From the NCBI RefSeq assembly GCF_041222825.1, contig NZ_CP139482.1:1209001-1273000 (forward strand): DNA of 64,000 nt, given 5' to 3'. This document shows positions 45,613-54,464 of this stretch, piece by piece. This DNA is from Candidatus Thalassolituus haligoni (lineage in GTDB: Bacteria; Pseudomonadota; Gammaproteobacteria; Pseudomonadales; Oceanobacteraceae). The notes beneath the pieces were generated by a model. That model was not told the origin of the DNA, made no database searches, and saw nothing but the letters and a program-made list of their open reading frames with translations. The position numbers and the translations under genes were made by a program. Every line of letters begins with the position of its first letter. Position 1 is the first letter of the stretch.

Positions 45613-48143
45613 CATTGTCCACACTTCGTCCCTGGCTGCTAGGTGGCCTGATGATTTCGTCGACTCATGTGGCGTTTGGCGCAGCGAAGGATGTGGCTGA
45701 TCCCTTTACTGCTGTTCGTGGTGATACTTTTTTACTGGCAGTCAGCACCTCAGGTCAAACCAATGTTCTGGAGGATGATCTGCCAACGGCAGAAACCACC
45801 AAAATCCGGGTACCTCAGACACAGGCAGCCCCTAATCCGGCGGCTGAGGCGTTAGGACGCGAAGAGTTACGTTTGTGGCAGTGGCTGCAAATGGAACAGT
45901 ACCAGCGTATGGACAGCAAAATTACCGAACTGAAGCAGAATTACCCGGAGTGGAATCCGCCGCGCAAGATGCTGGAACTGCTGGAAGCAGGGAAAAACAA
46001 AAAGGAACTGGATCAGGCGGTAGCGACCGAAAACTGGCGCAGCATTATCTATTTGTCGCAGCGTGATCCCGGATTATTTACCTGTGGACAATACTACAAC
46101 CTCTGGACGCTGGCAGACGCCTACTATGAATCGAACGATCTGGAAAGCACGCGCCAGATCTATCTGTCGATGATGAAAGACTGCAAGGCGGATGACACCC
46201 GGCTGAATACCTTTCGTCGGGCGCAGCAGCAATTGACGCTGGCAGATATGGATGCCATCTATCAGACGGAAGCGGCGCGCAAGAGCAATCGCATGAGTAA
46301 AACCAGTCTGTCACTGATGCAACGGGCATTGTTACGCAGTCGCGTATTGGTTGCCGCCAAAGATGGGGATGATGGTGTTGTTATTGATGCCATTCCTGAT
46401 TTTGAGAAGGAAGTGATCAAGCAACGAGACAGCGGCTTTGCATTGATTTTTGGCTGGGCGCTCTATCGGGATGAGCAATTGATCCAGGCCGATGAATGGT
46501 TCAAGCGCGCACATGAGTGGGAACCATCCGAACAAACAATACAGGCAATGGCAACGATTCAGGGACGTCTTGGGCGTCTGGATGAAGCCGAAGCGCTGGC
46601 TCGCAGCAACCTCAGCGATCCGCTGATGCGTGATATGTTGGGGGGCATTCTGTCGCAGCGGGCCAGTGCTGCTTTTGACGAAGAAAACTACCTCGGGACG
46701 ATGGCGTATCTGGACGAAGCAGCGGAATACACCCCGCGCAGTCTCGATGATGAAGCCATGTATGGCTGGGCGGCCTACCACACCGGCGACAAGCAACGTG
46801 CCGCGACATCCTTTGAAAGGGCTTACCGCGAAGATCCTACCGAAGACATGGCCCAGGGGTTGTATTACAGCCTGTACGACACCGATCGAGGGCAATTGGA
46901 AAAAGCCGCCGAAGCACAACCTGGGCCGTTACAGCAGCTGCTGAGCGCCAAAAACAGTGAGGAAGCTTTTAATACCGGGCATTATCGAACCGCTTACGAC
47001 GAGGCTCCGGAGCAGTATCCGGAACTGCAAGGTGTGGGGTCTCCCGCTTTGCTGGGAGGGATGCTGTTCTATTTCCGGTCGGGCGACAGTGGCACCAGTC
47101 AGCTGGATACCCAGCGTTTACCGTTACTCAATGGTGAATTCAGTTATCGTCGTCATATTTTTGACTTGCAGCTCTCTGGTGTGACTTTGAATAGCGGCAC
47201 ATTGCAGGATTTTGCCCTGGTCGGTAGCTATCCAGGTCAGGAAGAAACGTATCAATACTCGCCAACAACCGAGATTAATAATGCTGTCGACCTGCTGCTG
47301 AATTATCGCTACGAAGGGCGTATATCACCTTACTTTGCCATTGGTCTGACCCCCAGCAATGCCCCGATCTCGCCACGTACCCAGGGATATCTGGGGCTGG
47401 ATTACCAGATGCAGCGCGGCAATATCAATCTTGAGCTGTTTTCCCATCCTATAAAGGAGTCGATTCTGTCGTACGTCGGCTTGTATGACCCTTACGAAGG
47501 CATTTCCTGGGGAGCCGTCGACAGCCAGGGATTTTCAGCGCGGGTTTTCTTGGGACTGGGTAAGGATTTTGGCGCATCGGCGGGTTTGAAAAGTGCCTCG
47601 TTATCGGGTACGCGAGTGGCGTCCAATGACGAAATGGAATTCAATCTGGCGGCGCAAAAGCAATGGAGCAACGACGATTGGGAACGTATCACGCTCGGGC
47701 CAACCTTCAAATTTCAGCGTTTTGACCGTAATCTGAGCAAATTTACTCTGGGGCATGGGGGCTATTTCAGTCCGCAGCAGCTGTTTAAATACGGTGGTGA
47801 ACTGACAGCACTGACGCGAGAACAGCGCGATTTTGTGGTTCAGGGTAAGGTTAACTTTGGTTACCAGCAGCATCAGGAAGACTGCGCACCTTTATTGCCA
47901 CTGGAAAGTAACCTGTGTTCGGAGTTTTATACCAACAATAAGGTTGGCGGTATGTATCTCGGTTTAGAATTGCTGGGCATGGTACAAACCGACCCTCATG
48001 CCCAGCTGGGCGGGGGAGTCTTCTATGGCTTGTCGCCCGAGTTTAATGAATTCGGATTTATGTTAGCGGTACGTTTGACGCTGGATCCAAGGCGTTCAGT
48101 ACTGACAGCTGATTTGCCGGACTGGATCAATACCATCCGTTGA
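45609..48143 (+). CDS. bcsC: Cellulose export outer-membrane protein BcsC
   Basis: BcsC spans periplasm and outer membrane: TPR helices dock on the synthase, and a C-terminal barrel exports the glucan. The 844-residue product has a signal sequence, roughly nine TPR-like helical repeats to about residue 460 and the BCSC C-terminal barrel (GSPALLGGMLFYFRSGDSGTSQL; LFKYGGELTALTREQRDF; GLSPEFNEFGFMLAVRLT). It is about 300 residues shorter than E. coli BcsC, mainly through fewer TPRs. ATGA overlap with bcsZ. The operon has no bcsQ, bcsE or bcsD in the window. Confidence 0.9.
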   Translation: MTLSTLRPWLLGGLMISSTHVAFGAAKDVADPFTAVRGDTFLLAVSTSGQTNVLEDDLPTAETTKIRVPQTQAAPNPAAEALGREELRLWQWLQMEQYQRMDSKITELKQNYPEWNPPRKMLELLEAGKNKKELDQAVATENWRSIIYLSQRDPGLFTCGQYYNLWTLADAYYESNDLESTRQIYLSMMKDCKADDTRLNTFRRAQQQLTLADMDAIYQTEAARKSNRMSKTSLSLMQRALLRSRVLVAAKDGDDGVVIDAIPDFEKEVIKQRDSGFALIFGWALYRDEQLIQADEWFKRAHEWEPSEQTIQAMATIQGRLGRLDEAEALARSNLSDPLMRDMLGGILSQRASAAFDEENYLGTMAYLDEAAEYTPRSLDDEAMYGWAAYHTGDKQRAATSFERAYREDPTEDMAQGLYYSLYDTDRGQLEKAAEAQPGPLQQLLSAKNSEEAFNTGHYRTAYDEAPEQYPELQGVGSPALLGGMLFYFRSGDSGTSQLDTQRLPLLNGEFSYRRHIFDLQLSGVTLNSGTLQDFALVGSYPGQEETYQYSPTTEINNAVDLLLNYRYEGRISPYFAIGLTPSNAPISPRTQGYLGLDYQMQRGNINLELFSHPIKESILSYVGLYDPYEGISWGAVDSQGFSARVFLGLGKDFGASAGLKSASLSGTRVASNDEMEFNLAAQKQWSNDDWERITLGPTFKFQRFDRNLSKFTLGHGGYFSPQQLFKYGGELTALTREQRDFVVQGKVNFGYQQHQEDCAPLLPLESNLCSEFYTNNKVGGMYLGLELLGMVQTDPHAQLGGGVFYGLSPEFNEFGFMLAVRLTLDPRRSVLTADLPDWINTIR

Positions 48144-48157
48144 TCTGTCATCGGCCG

Positions 48158-50260
48158 TCACAGGTCATGGGCAGGTTTGATGGCATAAAACTGGTACCTG
48201 CCGATAAACAACGCAGGTGACTGATTTTCCAGAAGCTGCCACTGTTCCGGTGTCAGTTCACTGGCCGGACAGCCGTAAGTCTGTCGGGCCAGCTGCTCGG
48301 CTTCTGGCTGAGCCTGCATGCCTACCCAGCGCAGTCCGGCGTTAGCCAGCCAGCTGATGGCATCGCCGATATCAAATAACTGCTCTTGGTTGTGGCACAG
48401 CAGCTCGTAGCAACCGCTGAGGCTGTAAAAATCCGGTCGTTGCAGCAACTGCTGGCACTGTTGTTCCGAGAGGCCTGCAGTGGTTGCCAGAGCGGTTTCC
48501 ATCAAGGCGTAGCGTAGCTGCTGCAATCCGGTGACAGATGTAATGGCTGTTGTGTCCAGTTGCTGGCGCAGGCGAGTGATTCCTTGCCTTGCTATCCGGC
48601 TGTGCAAGGTGATTTTGATCACCCCTCCTGGTTTCAGTACTTCGGCCAGTGCCAGCAACCCGCTCAGAGGGTTGGGCAACTGCTGGAGTACGCCACCACA
48701 TTCAATGGCATCGAACTGCTTTCCCAGCCAGCTGATCTGGCGTAAATCTCCCTGCATCCAGTCAATCGACACCTCTCTATCGGTCTGGTGTGCACGGCCA
48801 TAACTTAATGCCTCACGACTGAGGTCTATGGCGGTGATGTTCAAGGGAGTGAATTTTTGGGCCAGTTTGAGGGCCTCCCGACCGGTTCCGCATCCCGCTA
48901 CCAAGAGTTCCTCTGTGTGCTCTGTGGGGATCGAGAGAGCAGCCAGAGCCATTGGGAACAGGCACTTTAGGTGACTAAAATAATTCCCTTGCGGATGCTG
49001 TTGCAATGGACGCCAGCGAGGATAAAACAGGCAGTTATCAGCCTGCAGGGTCTGGTTCCGAGTGGCGCTTTGGCTGGAGGTCGGCGGGGAAATCAGCGCC
49101 TGATCTGGCGTACCAAAGGTCGGAATGACTGGGCGATGCAAACGTTGACGCTGTTCGTTATCGATCTGGGTGATGAGGTAATGCCGTAGTGGCTCGGGCC
49201 AGTCATCTGGGATGGCAAACAGTTTGTCGAGCAAGCCGGTTGCTGTCAGCGGTCGGTACATCAGCAGCATGAGCAGCGCTGGCAGTATTGAATCCTGCTG
49301 GTCTGCTGCCTGCTCCAACCAATACTCCAATAATCGGGTCAGCTGTTGGAGTTGCCTGGCTTCATCATCAGTTTCGGCCCAACAACCTCCGTTTATCCCG
49401 GTTTGGCTAATCAGTGCCAGCACCAGCGGCAGGTATTGAGTGTCCAGCTCCAGAGTATGAATGCAGCCCTGCAGGAGGCTGAATCGCATTTGGGTCAGAT
49501 GGCGCTCCAACAGTGGATGACTGAGGGCTATGTGGTGCAAGCTGGCGAGCAGCAGCGGTTCTTGTGTCAGTTGGTTAATGCCTAACAGGGCGTGTTGTTG
49601 AAGATCCTGAAAGCGGCATTGCAACAGCTGTGTCGCCAGCCTGGCCAGAGAGGAAACATCACCTGGCAATTGCAGATAATCGACCACCTCGGCTGCCAGT
49701 TCCGGGCAATAGCCATCAACGCTGGCACCGGCTGCGGCTTCAAGCAAGCGACTCTGCAGCAATATATCATCGCGGTGGATACGCACCAATTGACGATAAT
49801 CCTCAAAAGCCGCTGCGTATTTTCCTTGTTGCAGACGCACATGGGCGAGGTAAAAAGGCGCTCGGGTGGCCACTCTGGACAGCTGTGAGGAACGCAAAAA
49901 GTAGTCTTCAGCCACAGCTGGTCGTCGGTCTTCCAGTTCGATCAGCCCGGCGCTGTACAGCAGACTCGGGCTAGTGTGTTTGATGGCAAGGCCAACTTCT
50001 ATCCAATCCCTGGCATGTATCAACTGGCCCTGACGCATACAAATACGGCCTAACAGATTAATAATCTGAAGATCTTCCGGCTGCAGCTGATAAGCCTGTT
50101 CTGCCTGTATCAAAGCCCGTTGCAGTGTCAAGGTATCCTGATCTTCAACAGCCTGGGCGTAAGCGAAGCTGGCGGCCATATACAACGATCGCGCCCGTAT
50201 CGAAGCGGAAGCATGGGATGTTGATCCCTGGAAGGTTAATTGTGGCAACAGGTTTGCCAT
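48158..50260 (-). CDS. TPR-methyltransferase fusion
   Basis: A 700-residue protein: TPR-like helices in about the first 200 residues, a helical middle, then a class I SAM-dependent methyltransferase domain (about 450-600) with motif I LLVAGCGTGREALKLA, motif II-like ITAIDLSREAL, and FDAIECGGVLQQLPNPLSGLLALAEVLKPGG. It ends RYQFYAIKP. The acceptor is unknown. It is divergent from fliS and next to fleQSR, so a flagellin- or filament-modifying role is possible (inference). There is no glycosyltransferase domain visible. Confidence 0.82.
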   Translation of the reverse strand: MANLLPQLTFQGSTSHASASIRARSLYMAASFAYAQAVEDQDTLTLQRALIQAEQAYQLQPEDLQIINLLGRICMRQGQLIHARDWIEVGLAIKHTSPSLLYSAGLIELEDRRPAVAEDYFLRSSQLSRVATRAPFYLAHVRLQQGKYAAAFEDYRQLVRIHRDDILLQSRLLEAAAGASVDGYCPELAAEVVDYLQLPGDVSSLARLATQLLQCRFQDLQQHALLGINQLTQEPLLLASLHHIALSHPLLERHLTQMRFSLLQGCIHTLELDTQYLPLVLALISQTGINGGCWAETDDEARQLQQLTRLLEYWLEQAADQQDSILPALLMLLMYRPLTATGLLDKLFAIPDDWPEPLRHYLITQIDNEQRQRLHRPVIPTFGTPDQALISPPTSSQSATRNQTLQADNCLFYPRWRPLQQHPQGNYFSHLKCLFPMALAALSIPTEHTEELLVAGCGTGREALKLAQKFTPLNITAIDLSREALSYGRAHQTDREVSIDWMQGDLRQISWLGKQFDAIECGGVLQQLPNPLSGLLALAEVLKPGGVIKITLHSRIARQGITRLRQQLDTTAITSVTGLQQLRYALMETALATTAGLSEQQCQQLLQRPDFYSLSGCYELLCHNQEQLFDIGDAISWLANAGLRWVGMQAQPEAEQLARQTYGCPASELTPEQWQLLENQSPALFIGRYQFYAIKPAHDL

Positions 50261-50620
50261 GAAAATGCCCTCGTAAATACCCCGGCGATGTGGATTCCGT
50301 GGCTGGTGATTCAGATCCGATGTAACGGCAAGCCGATCATTAGCAGGCTCCCCAGGTTATCAGGCGATTGACAGCAACCATCTGCTGATAGCCTAAGCAG
50401 AGCTTGTGCCATCTTTTATCATTATGATTTGTAAAGAGTTTTTTGTTTTTTGGTGGCAGGGAAGGTCACTTTTTACCGGGCTGGCGGAAGTAGTTTGCCG
50501 CCAGCGGATGCCCGGCGCATGTGCTTGATCGCTTAATTCGGCAACCTTCTTGTTAAAGAAAACGCCGGTTTGGCCGCTACAGCCAACAGAAGCTGAACAA
50601 CAATGGAAGGAGCAGACCCT
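50261..50620. other. Divergent promoter region of the TPR-methyltransferase and fliS
   Basis: A 360-bp gap between divergent genes. It holds an inverted repeat CTGGCGG/CCGCCAG (50481-50504) about 110 bp before fliS. No gene. A weak half FleQ-like site ATTGAC (50367-50372) is not convincing. Confidence 0.5.
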
Positions 50621-51070
50621 ATGTACCCATCGGGCGCCAAGCAATACCAGCGAGTGAACACGACCTCAGAAGTACTGGATGCCGATCCTCATCGCCTGAT
50701 CCAACTGCTGATGGAAGCCGCATTAACCCGTATGGCCCAAAGCAAGGGGGCCATTAAACGGGGTGATATGGCTACCAAAGCCAACCTGTTGGGTCGGGTT
50801 ATGGAAATTATCAGCACCTTGCAAAGCAGTCTGGATCACAGCTCTGGCGGAGAGATTTCCGCTAATCTTGAGCGACTGTACGACTACATGAATCGCCGCC
50901 TGTTACAGGCAACCAGAGCAAACGATACCGACATGATTGAAGAAGTCATGAGCTTGATGCTGGAAGTCAAACGTGGCTGGGATGGTATTCGCGACGATTA
51001 TTTGACTCATTCGGGGAATCGCGAGCCGCTCTCAGGCTATCAGGGTGAAAATACGCACATCTCGGCCTGA
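50621..51070 (+). CDS. fliS: Flagellar chaperone FliS
   Basis: FliS binds flagellin in the cytoplasm and keeps it monomeric before export. The 149-residue helical product has the conserved NTTSEVLDADPHRLIQLLMEAAL, KSG-like SKGAIKRGDMATKANLL, and LERLYDYMNRRLLQA. Longer C-terminus than E. coli FliS. The ATG at 50621 has an AAGGAG site about eight bases upstream; the ATG at 50603 is less likely. The usual partners fliC and fliD are not adjacent; instead a methyltransferase gene is divergent, and fleQ follows. Confidence 0.94.
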   Translation: MYPSGAKQYQRVNTTSEVLDADPHRLIQLLMEAALTRMAQSKGAIKRGDMATKANLLGRVMEIISTLQSSLDHSSGGEISANLERLYDYMNRRLLQATRANDTDMIEEVMSLMLEVKRGWDGIRDDYLTHSGNREPLSGYQGENTHISA

Positions 51071-51472
51071 CCAGTGCGACCTGACGGGCAACCACGAACA
51101 TTTGGGTGATGGTGGGTGTCATCTTCCAGGCGTCTGTTAGTCATTGATATTACTAATACTTATTTCAGGTATTGTAAGACAATAGGGCGTTAGGGTAGTC
51201 TGCCGTCGTGCTAATGTTACGTCAGATACGTTTGTGGCGAATTGCTGCGTCGATTATTTGACTTCGTCAAAAATACGCACTTAACTGAGCAACATGAGTC
51301 AATTGGATGACACCAAAAATAAAAAATAACAGTTCAGTGCTCTTGTGAACAGACGGACAGTATCCCTGGTTATCCAGTCAACTCCCGGTCAAGCCATCAA
51401 CAGACAACGAGAATTCGCTGTTTTTTAGTGGAAGTGGAATAAGGCACTGCCTGAAATAAAGGAAGATTGCGT
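51071..51472. other. Leader and promoter region of fleQ
   Basis: A 402-bp AT-rich gap between fliS and fleQ. No gene. A palindromic candidate FleQ box is at 51298-51311, and a small ATTGT-AAG-ACAAT hairpin at 51171-51183. Confidence 0.5.
51298..51311. promoter_or_regulatory. Candidate FleQ box upstream of fleQ
   Basis: GTCAATTGGATGAC matches 10 of 14 positions of the Pseudomonas FleQ consensus (GTCaNTAAAtTGAC), including both outer half-site ends. It lies about 160 bp before the fleQ start, so autoregulation is possible. Weak evidence on its own. Confidence 0.35.
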
Positions 51473-52942
51473 ATGTGGAGAGAAATTAAAATTCTGCTGA
51501 TCGATGACGATCACCAGCGTCGTCACGATATGCAGGTGATCCTTGATTTTCTCGGGGAAGAAGTCATCGTCAGTGACAGTCAGCACTGGCAGGAAGAAGT
51601 CAGTCGCCGTGCCAAAAACAGCCAGGATATTTCGGCTGTGCTGGTCGGTGATGACAGTCGAGGCCTGTTCCATGGTGTTATGACAGCCGTTTACCAGTGG
51701 GACAAGTCAGCACCGATTATCTGTCTTGGCCGTGATCACGGACTGGATCGTCTCCCGGACTCCGTACGTCGCTCGGTGATCGCCACCGTAGAATCTCCTC
51801 CCAGTTACAACAAATTGCTAGACAGCCTGCACCGCTGCCAGCTTTATCGCGAACAATATTCCCATAGTGAAGGCCGCAGTGAGCGACGTGACATCCAGCT
51901 GTTCCGCAGCCTGGTCGGCACCAGTCGCCATATTCAGCAGGTACGTGAGCTGATCATGCAGGTGGCAGATAAAGACGTCAGTGTATTGATTCTGGGAGAA
52001 TCAGGCACCGGCAAGGAAGTGGTCGCCCGTAACCTCCATTATCATTCCAGTCGGCGTAACAAACCGTTTGTACCAGTTAATTGTGGCGCCATTCCGGCAG
52101 AGTTGCTGGAAAGTGAGTTGTTCGGGCATGAAAAAGGTGCCTTTACCGGTGCGATTGCCAGCCGTCCCGGACGCTTTGAGCTGGCCGAAGGCGGCACCTT
52201 GTTCCTGGATGAAATTGGCGATATGCCATTGAGTATGCAGGTCAAGATTTTGCGAGTGTTGCAGGAACATACCTACGAGCGGGTTGGCAGCAATAAGACA
52301 CTGCAAGCCAATGTGCGCATTATTGCCGCGACCCACAAAAATCTCGAAAACATGATTGAAGACGGCGGCTTCCGTGAAGACCTTTATTACCGTCTGAATG
52401 TCTTCCCTATCGAAATGCCGTCATTACGGGAGCGGGTTGAAGACTTGCCGCTGTTGTTGAATGAACTGATCGCTCGTCTGGAGAACGAAAAACGAGGCTC
52501 AATTCGCTTCAACTCTGCGGCGATCATGTCGTTGTGTCGTCACGAATGGCACGGCAACGTTCGTGAGCTGGCTAACCTGGTCGAACGACTGGCGATCCTT
52601 TTCCCGTACGGTGTGGTGGGGGTCAACGAATTGCCGAAAAAATTCCGCCACTTTGAAGACGATGAAGAAGAAGCGTTGGCCGCAGCGAGTGAGCCTGGTG
52701 ATGACCTCGCTCAGGAAATGATGCCGCCAGCCAATCTGGAGAGCGCCGCGTTATTACCCGTGAACGGACTGGATCTGCGTGAATATTTGTCCGACCTGGA
52801 ATCATCATTGATACAGCAGGCGCTGGATGATGCCAATGGTGTCGTTGCTCGTGCTGCTGAAAAACTCAATATTCGCCGTACTACCCTGGTCGAAAAAATG
52901 CGCAAGTACAACTTGCAACGTAAGGAAAAAGACTTTGCCTGA
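51473..52942 (+). CDS. fleQ: Flagellar master regulator FleQ
   Basis: A sigma-54-dependent activator that is the top flagellar regulator in pseudomonads and also responds to cyclic-di-GMP. The 489-residue product has an N-terminal atypical receiver (no need for phosphorylation), an AAA+ domain with Walker A GESGTGKE (175-182) and GAFTGA (222-227), and a Fis-type HTH ([19 protein letters not shown]). The c-di-GMP contact residues known in P. aeruginosa are present: [10 protein letters not shown] (143-152), Arg186-Asn187 and RVED (321-324). ATG at 51473 has an AGGAAG site. It may coordinate bcs, flagella and pili (inference). Confidence 0.96.
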   Translation: MWREIKILLIDDDHQRRHDMQVILDFLGEEVIVSDSQHWQEEVSRRAKNSQDISAVLVGDDSRGLFHGVMTAVYQWDKSAPIICLGRDHGLDRLPDSVRRSVIATVESPPSYNKLLDSLHRCQLYREQYSHSEGRSERRDIQLFRSLVGTSRHIQQVRELIMQVADKDVSVLILGESGTGKEVVARNLHYHSSRRNKPFVPVNCGAIPAELLESELFGHEKGAFTGAIASRPGRFELAEGGTLFLDEIGDMPLSMQVKILRVLQEHTYERVGSNKTLQANVRIIAATHKNLENMIEDGGFREDLYYRLNVFPIEMPSLRERVEDLPLLLNELIARLENEKRGSIRFNSAAIMSLCRHEWHGNVRELANLVERLAILFPYGVVGVNELPKKFRHFEDDEEEALAAASEPGDDLAQEMMPPANLESAALLPVNGLDLREYLSDLESSLIQQALDDANGVVARAAEKLNIRRTTLVEKMRKYNLQRKEKDFA

Positions 52943-52972
52943 CCCTTCGGTGAGTTGGTATTGCAGTGATAG

Positions 52973-52998
52973 AAAACCGGCGTAGAGCCGGTTTTTTT
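52973..52998 (+). terminator. Rho-independent terminator of fleQ
   Basis: Arms AAAACCGGC and GCCGGTTTT with loop GTAGA, followed by further Ts, about 30 bp after the fleQ stop. Confidence 0.92.
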
Positions 52999-53075
52999 AT
53001 GCCTGTATCTTGGCGGATAAAAAATCACCATATAAAAAGTCAATAAATATCAATAAGTTAAATTTATTTTAGAAG

Positions 53076-53092
53076 TGGGCACAGCCTTTGCT
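53076..53092 (+). promoter_or_regulatory. Sigma-54 type promoter upstream of fleSR
   Basis: GGCAC-AGCCT-TTGC places the GG (53078-53079) and GC (53090-53091) ten bases apart, the strict -24/-12 spacing of sigma-54 promoters. It is about 60 bp before the fleS start. FleQ is the expected activator, as in Pseudomonas. Confidence 0.75.
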
Positions 53093-53148
53093 TTATCTGC
53101 CTGAACGCTGATTTATTGGCGATAGAAATGCAGAATGGTGAGGTGTTT

Positions 53149-54435
53149 ATGACGATGTCCACAGCCCGTATCGATTCGGTTCAAACCCATGTCGCCCCAA
53201 CCGTCGAAGACACCGCCGCAGTTATGGCGATGACGGCTGGCGGTCGCAATCAGGAACGCCAAGGGCTGCAGCACACGTTACAAATGTTCAGTCGCATGTC
53301 ACAGCAGCTGACGGACTCCTGCGAGCAACTTGAAAGCCAGGTTGAACAACTGAGCGGCGAACTGGCTCAGGTATCTGCCGAGCGAATGCGAGAACTGGCA
53401 GAAAAAGAGCGTCTGGCCAATCAACTGGAACAGCTGCTGACTCTGCTACCTGCCGGTGTACTGCTGCTGGATCAGAACGGTTGCGTTGCCAAGGCCAATC
53501 CAGTCGCTGAACAACTGCTGGCACGGCTGGCCGACGTCGACAGTCTGGTTGGTCAACGCTGGCGTCGGGTTATCCAGCGCTGCTTTGCACCGCGTCATGA
53601 TGATGGCCACGAAGTCTCGCTGGTGAATGGCCGCAGGGTACTGATTCGTACCACCCCCATGACCCAGCAACCCGGTCAGCTGGTGTTGCTCACTGATATG
53701 ACTGAAACCCGCGCCTTGCAAGGCAAGCTGGCCCAGCATCAGCGACTGTCGTCGATGGGGCGCATGGTGGCGTCACTGGCGCACCAAGTACGCACTCCGC
53801 TTGCCGCCGCGACACTCTATGCCGGACATCTGGCTGATGTCGAACTGAACGATGCTTCCCGTGAACGTTTTGCTGGCAAGCTGATGGAGCGGTTACGCCA
53901 TCTCGAACATCAGGTGCGCGACATGCTAATTTTTGCTCGCGGCGAATTGCCCTTGCACGACGAAATATCCATTGCGGAGCTGATCGAGGATCTTCAGGCC
54001 GCTATGGAAGTGCCACTGGCACAACACCAGGGGCATTGTGAAATCCATAACAACTGCCCGGCCAGCCGTATTCGCTGTAACCGCGATGCGCTGGTCAGCT
54101 GCCTGATGAACCTGGTGAACAATGCACTGGAAGTCGGTCGTGATGGCGGTATACCCAAAGTTCAGCTGATCCTGTCTGCCCGTCAGACCGGCGATCAGCA
54201 AGCGCCCGGCATCTCGGTGGTGATTGCCGATAACGGCCCTGGCCTGACTTGCGAGCAAAAGCAACGGGTACTGCAACCCTTTAACAGCACCAAAGCCAAT
54301 GGCACCGGGCTGGGTCTGGCAGTGGTACAAGCCGTTGCCCGTGCCCATGGTGGCATCCTGACACTGGAAGATTCCGATCTGGGCGGTCTGGCCGCTGCGG
54401 TTCGTCTGCCGTCGATAACCACGCTGGCCAGTTAA
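53149..54435 (+). CDS. fleS: Flagellar sensor histidine kinase FleS
   Basis: Cytoplasmic histidine kinase of the flagellar FleS-FleR pair. It has a coiled-coil start, a PAS-like segment (LLPAGVLLLDQNGCVAKANPVAEQLL), an H-box SLAHQVRTPLAAA, and an ATPase domain with N-box LMNLVNNALEV, ADNGPGL and TGLGLAVVQAVARAHGG. No membrane segments. The start is uncertain between 53128, 53149 and 53155 because a GGTGAGGTG element sits close to all; 53149 is used. fleR follows 29 bp later. Confidence 0.93.
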   Translation: MTMSTARIDSVQTHVAPTVEDTAAVMAMTAGGRNQERQGLQHTLQMFSRMSQQLTDSCEQLESQVEQLSGELAQVSAERMRELAEKERLANQLEQLLTLLPAGVLLLDQNGCVAKANPVAEQLLARLADVDSLVGQRWRRVIQRCFAPRHDDGHEVSLVNGRRVLIRTTPMTQQPGQLVLLTDMTETRALQGKLAQHQRLSSMGRMVASLAHQVRTPLAAATLYAGHLADVELNDASRERFAGKLMERLRHLEHQVRDMLIFARGELPLHDEISIAELIEDLQAAMEVPLAQHQGHCEIHNNCPASRIRCNRDALVSCLMNLVNNALEVGRDGGIPKVQLILSARQTGDQQAPGISVVIADNGPGLTCEQKQRVLQPFNSTKANGTGLGLAVVQAVARAHGGILTLEDSDLGGLAAAVRLPSITTLAS

Positions 54436-54464
54436 CTGACTCTGACACTCCTTGAGGAAACCTT

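Noticed and set aside
50359-50372. Possible FleQ box ATCAGGCGATTGAC upstream of fliS
   Set aside because: Only the right half-site fits; 9 of 14 positions could be chance in this AT-rich gap.
50481-50504. TGGC...TTGC sigma-54-like pair before fliS
   Set aside because: The spacing between the two elements is about two bases too long for a sigma-54 promoter; the feature is kept only as an inverted repeat.
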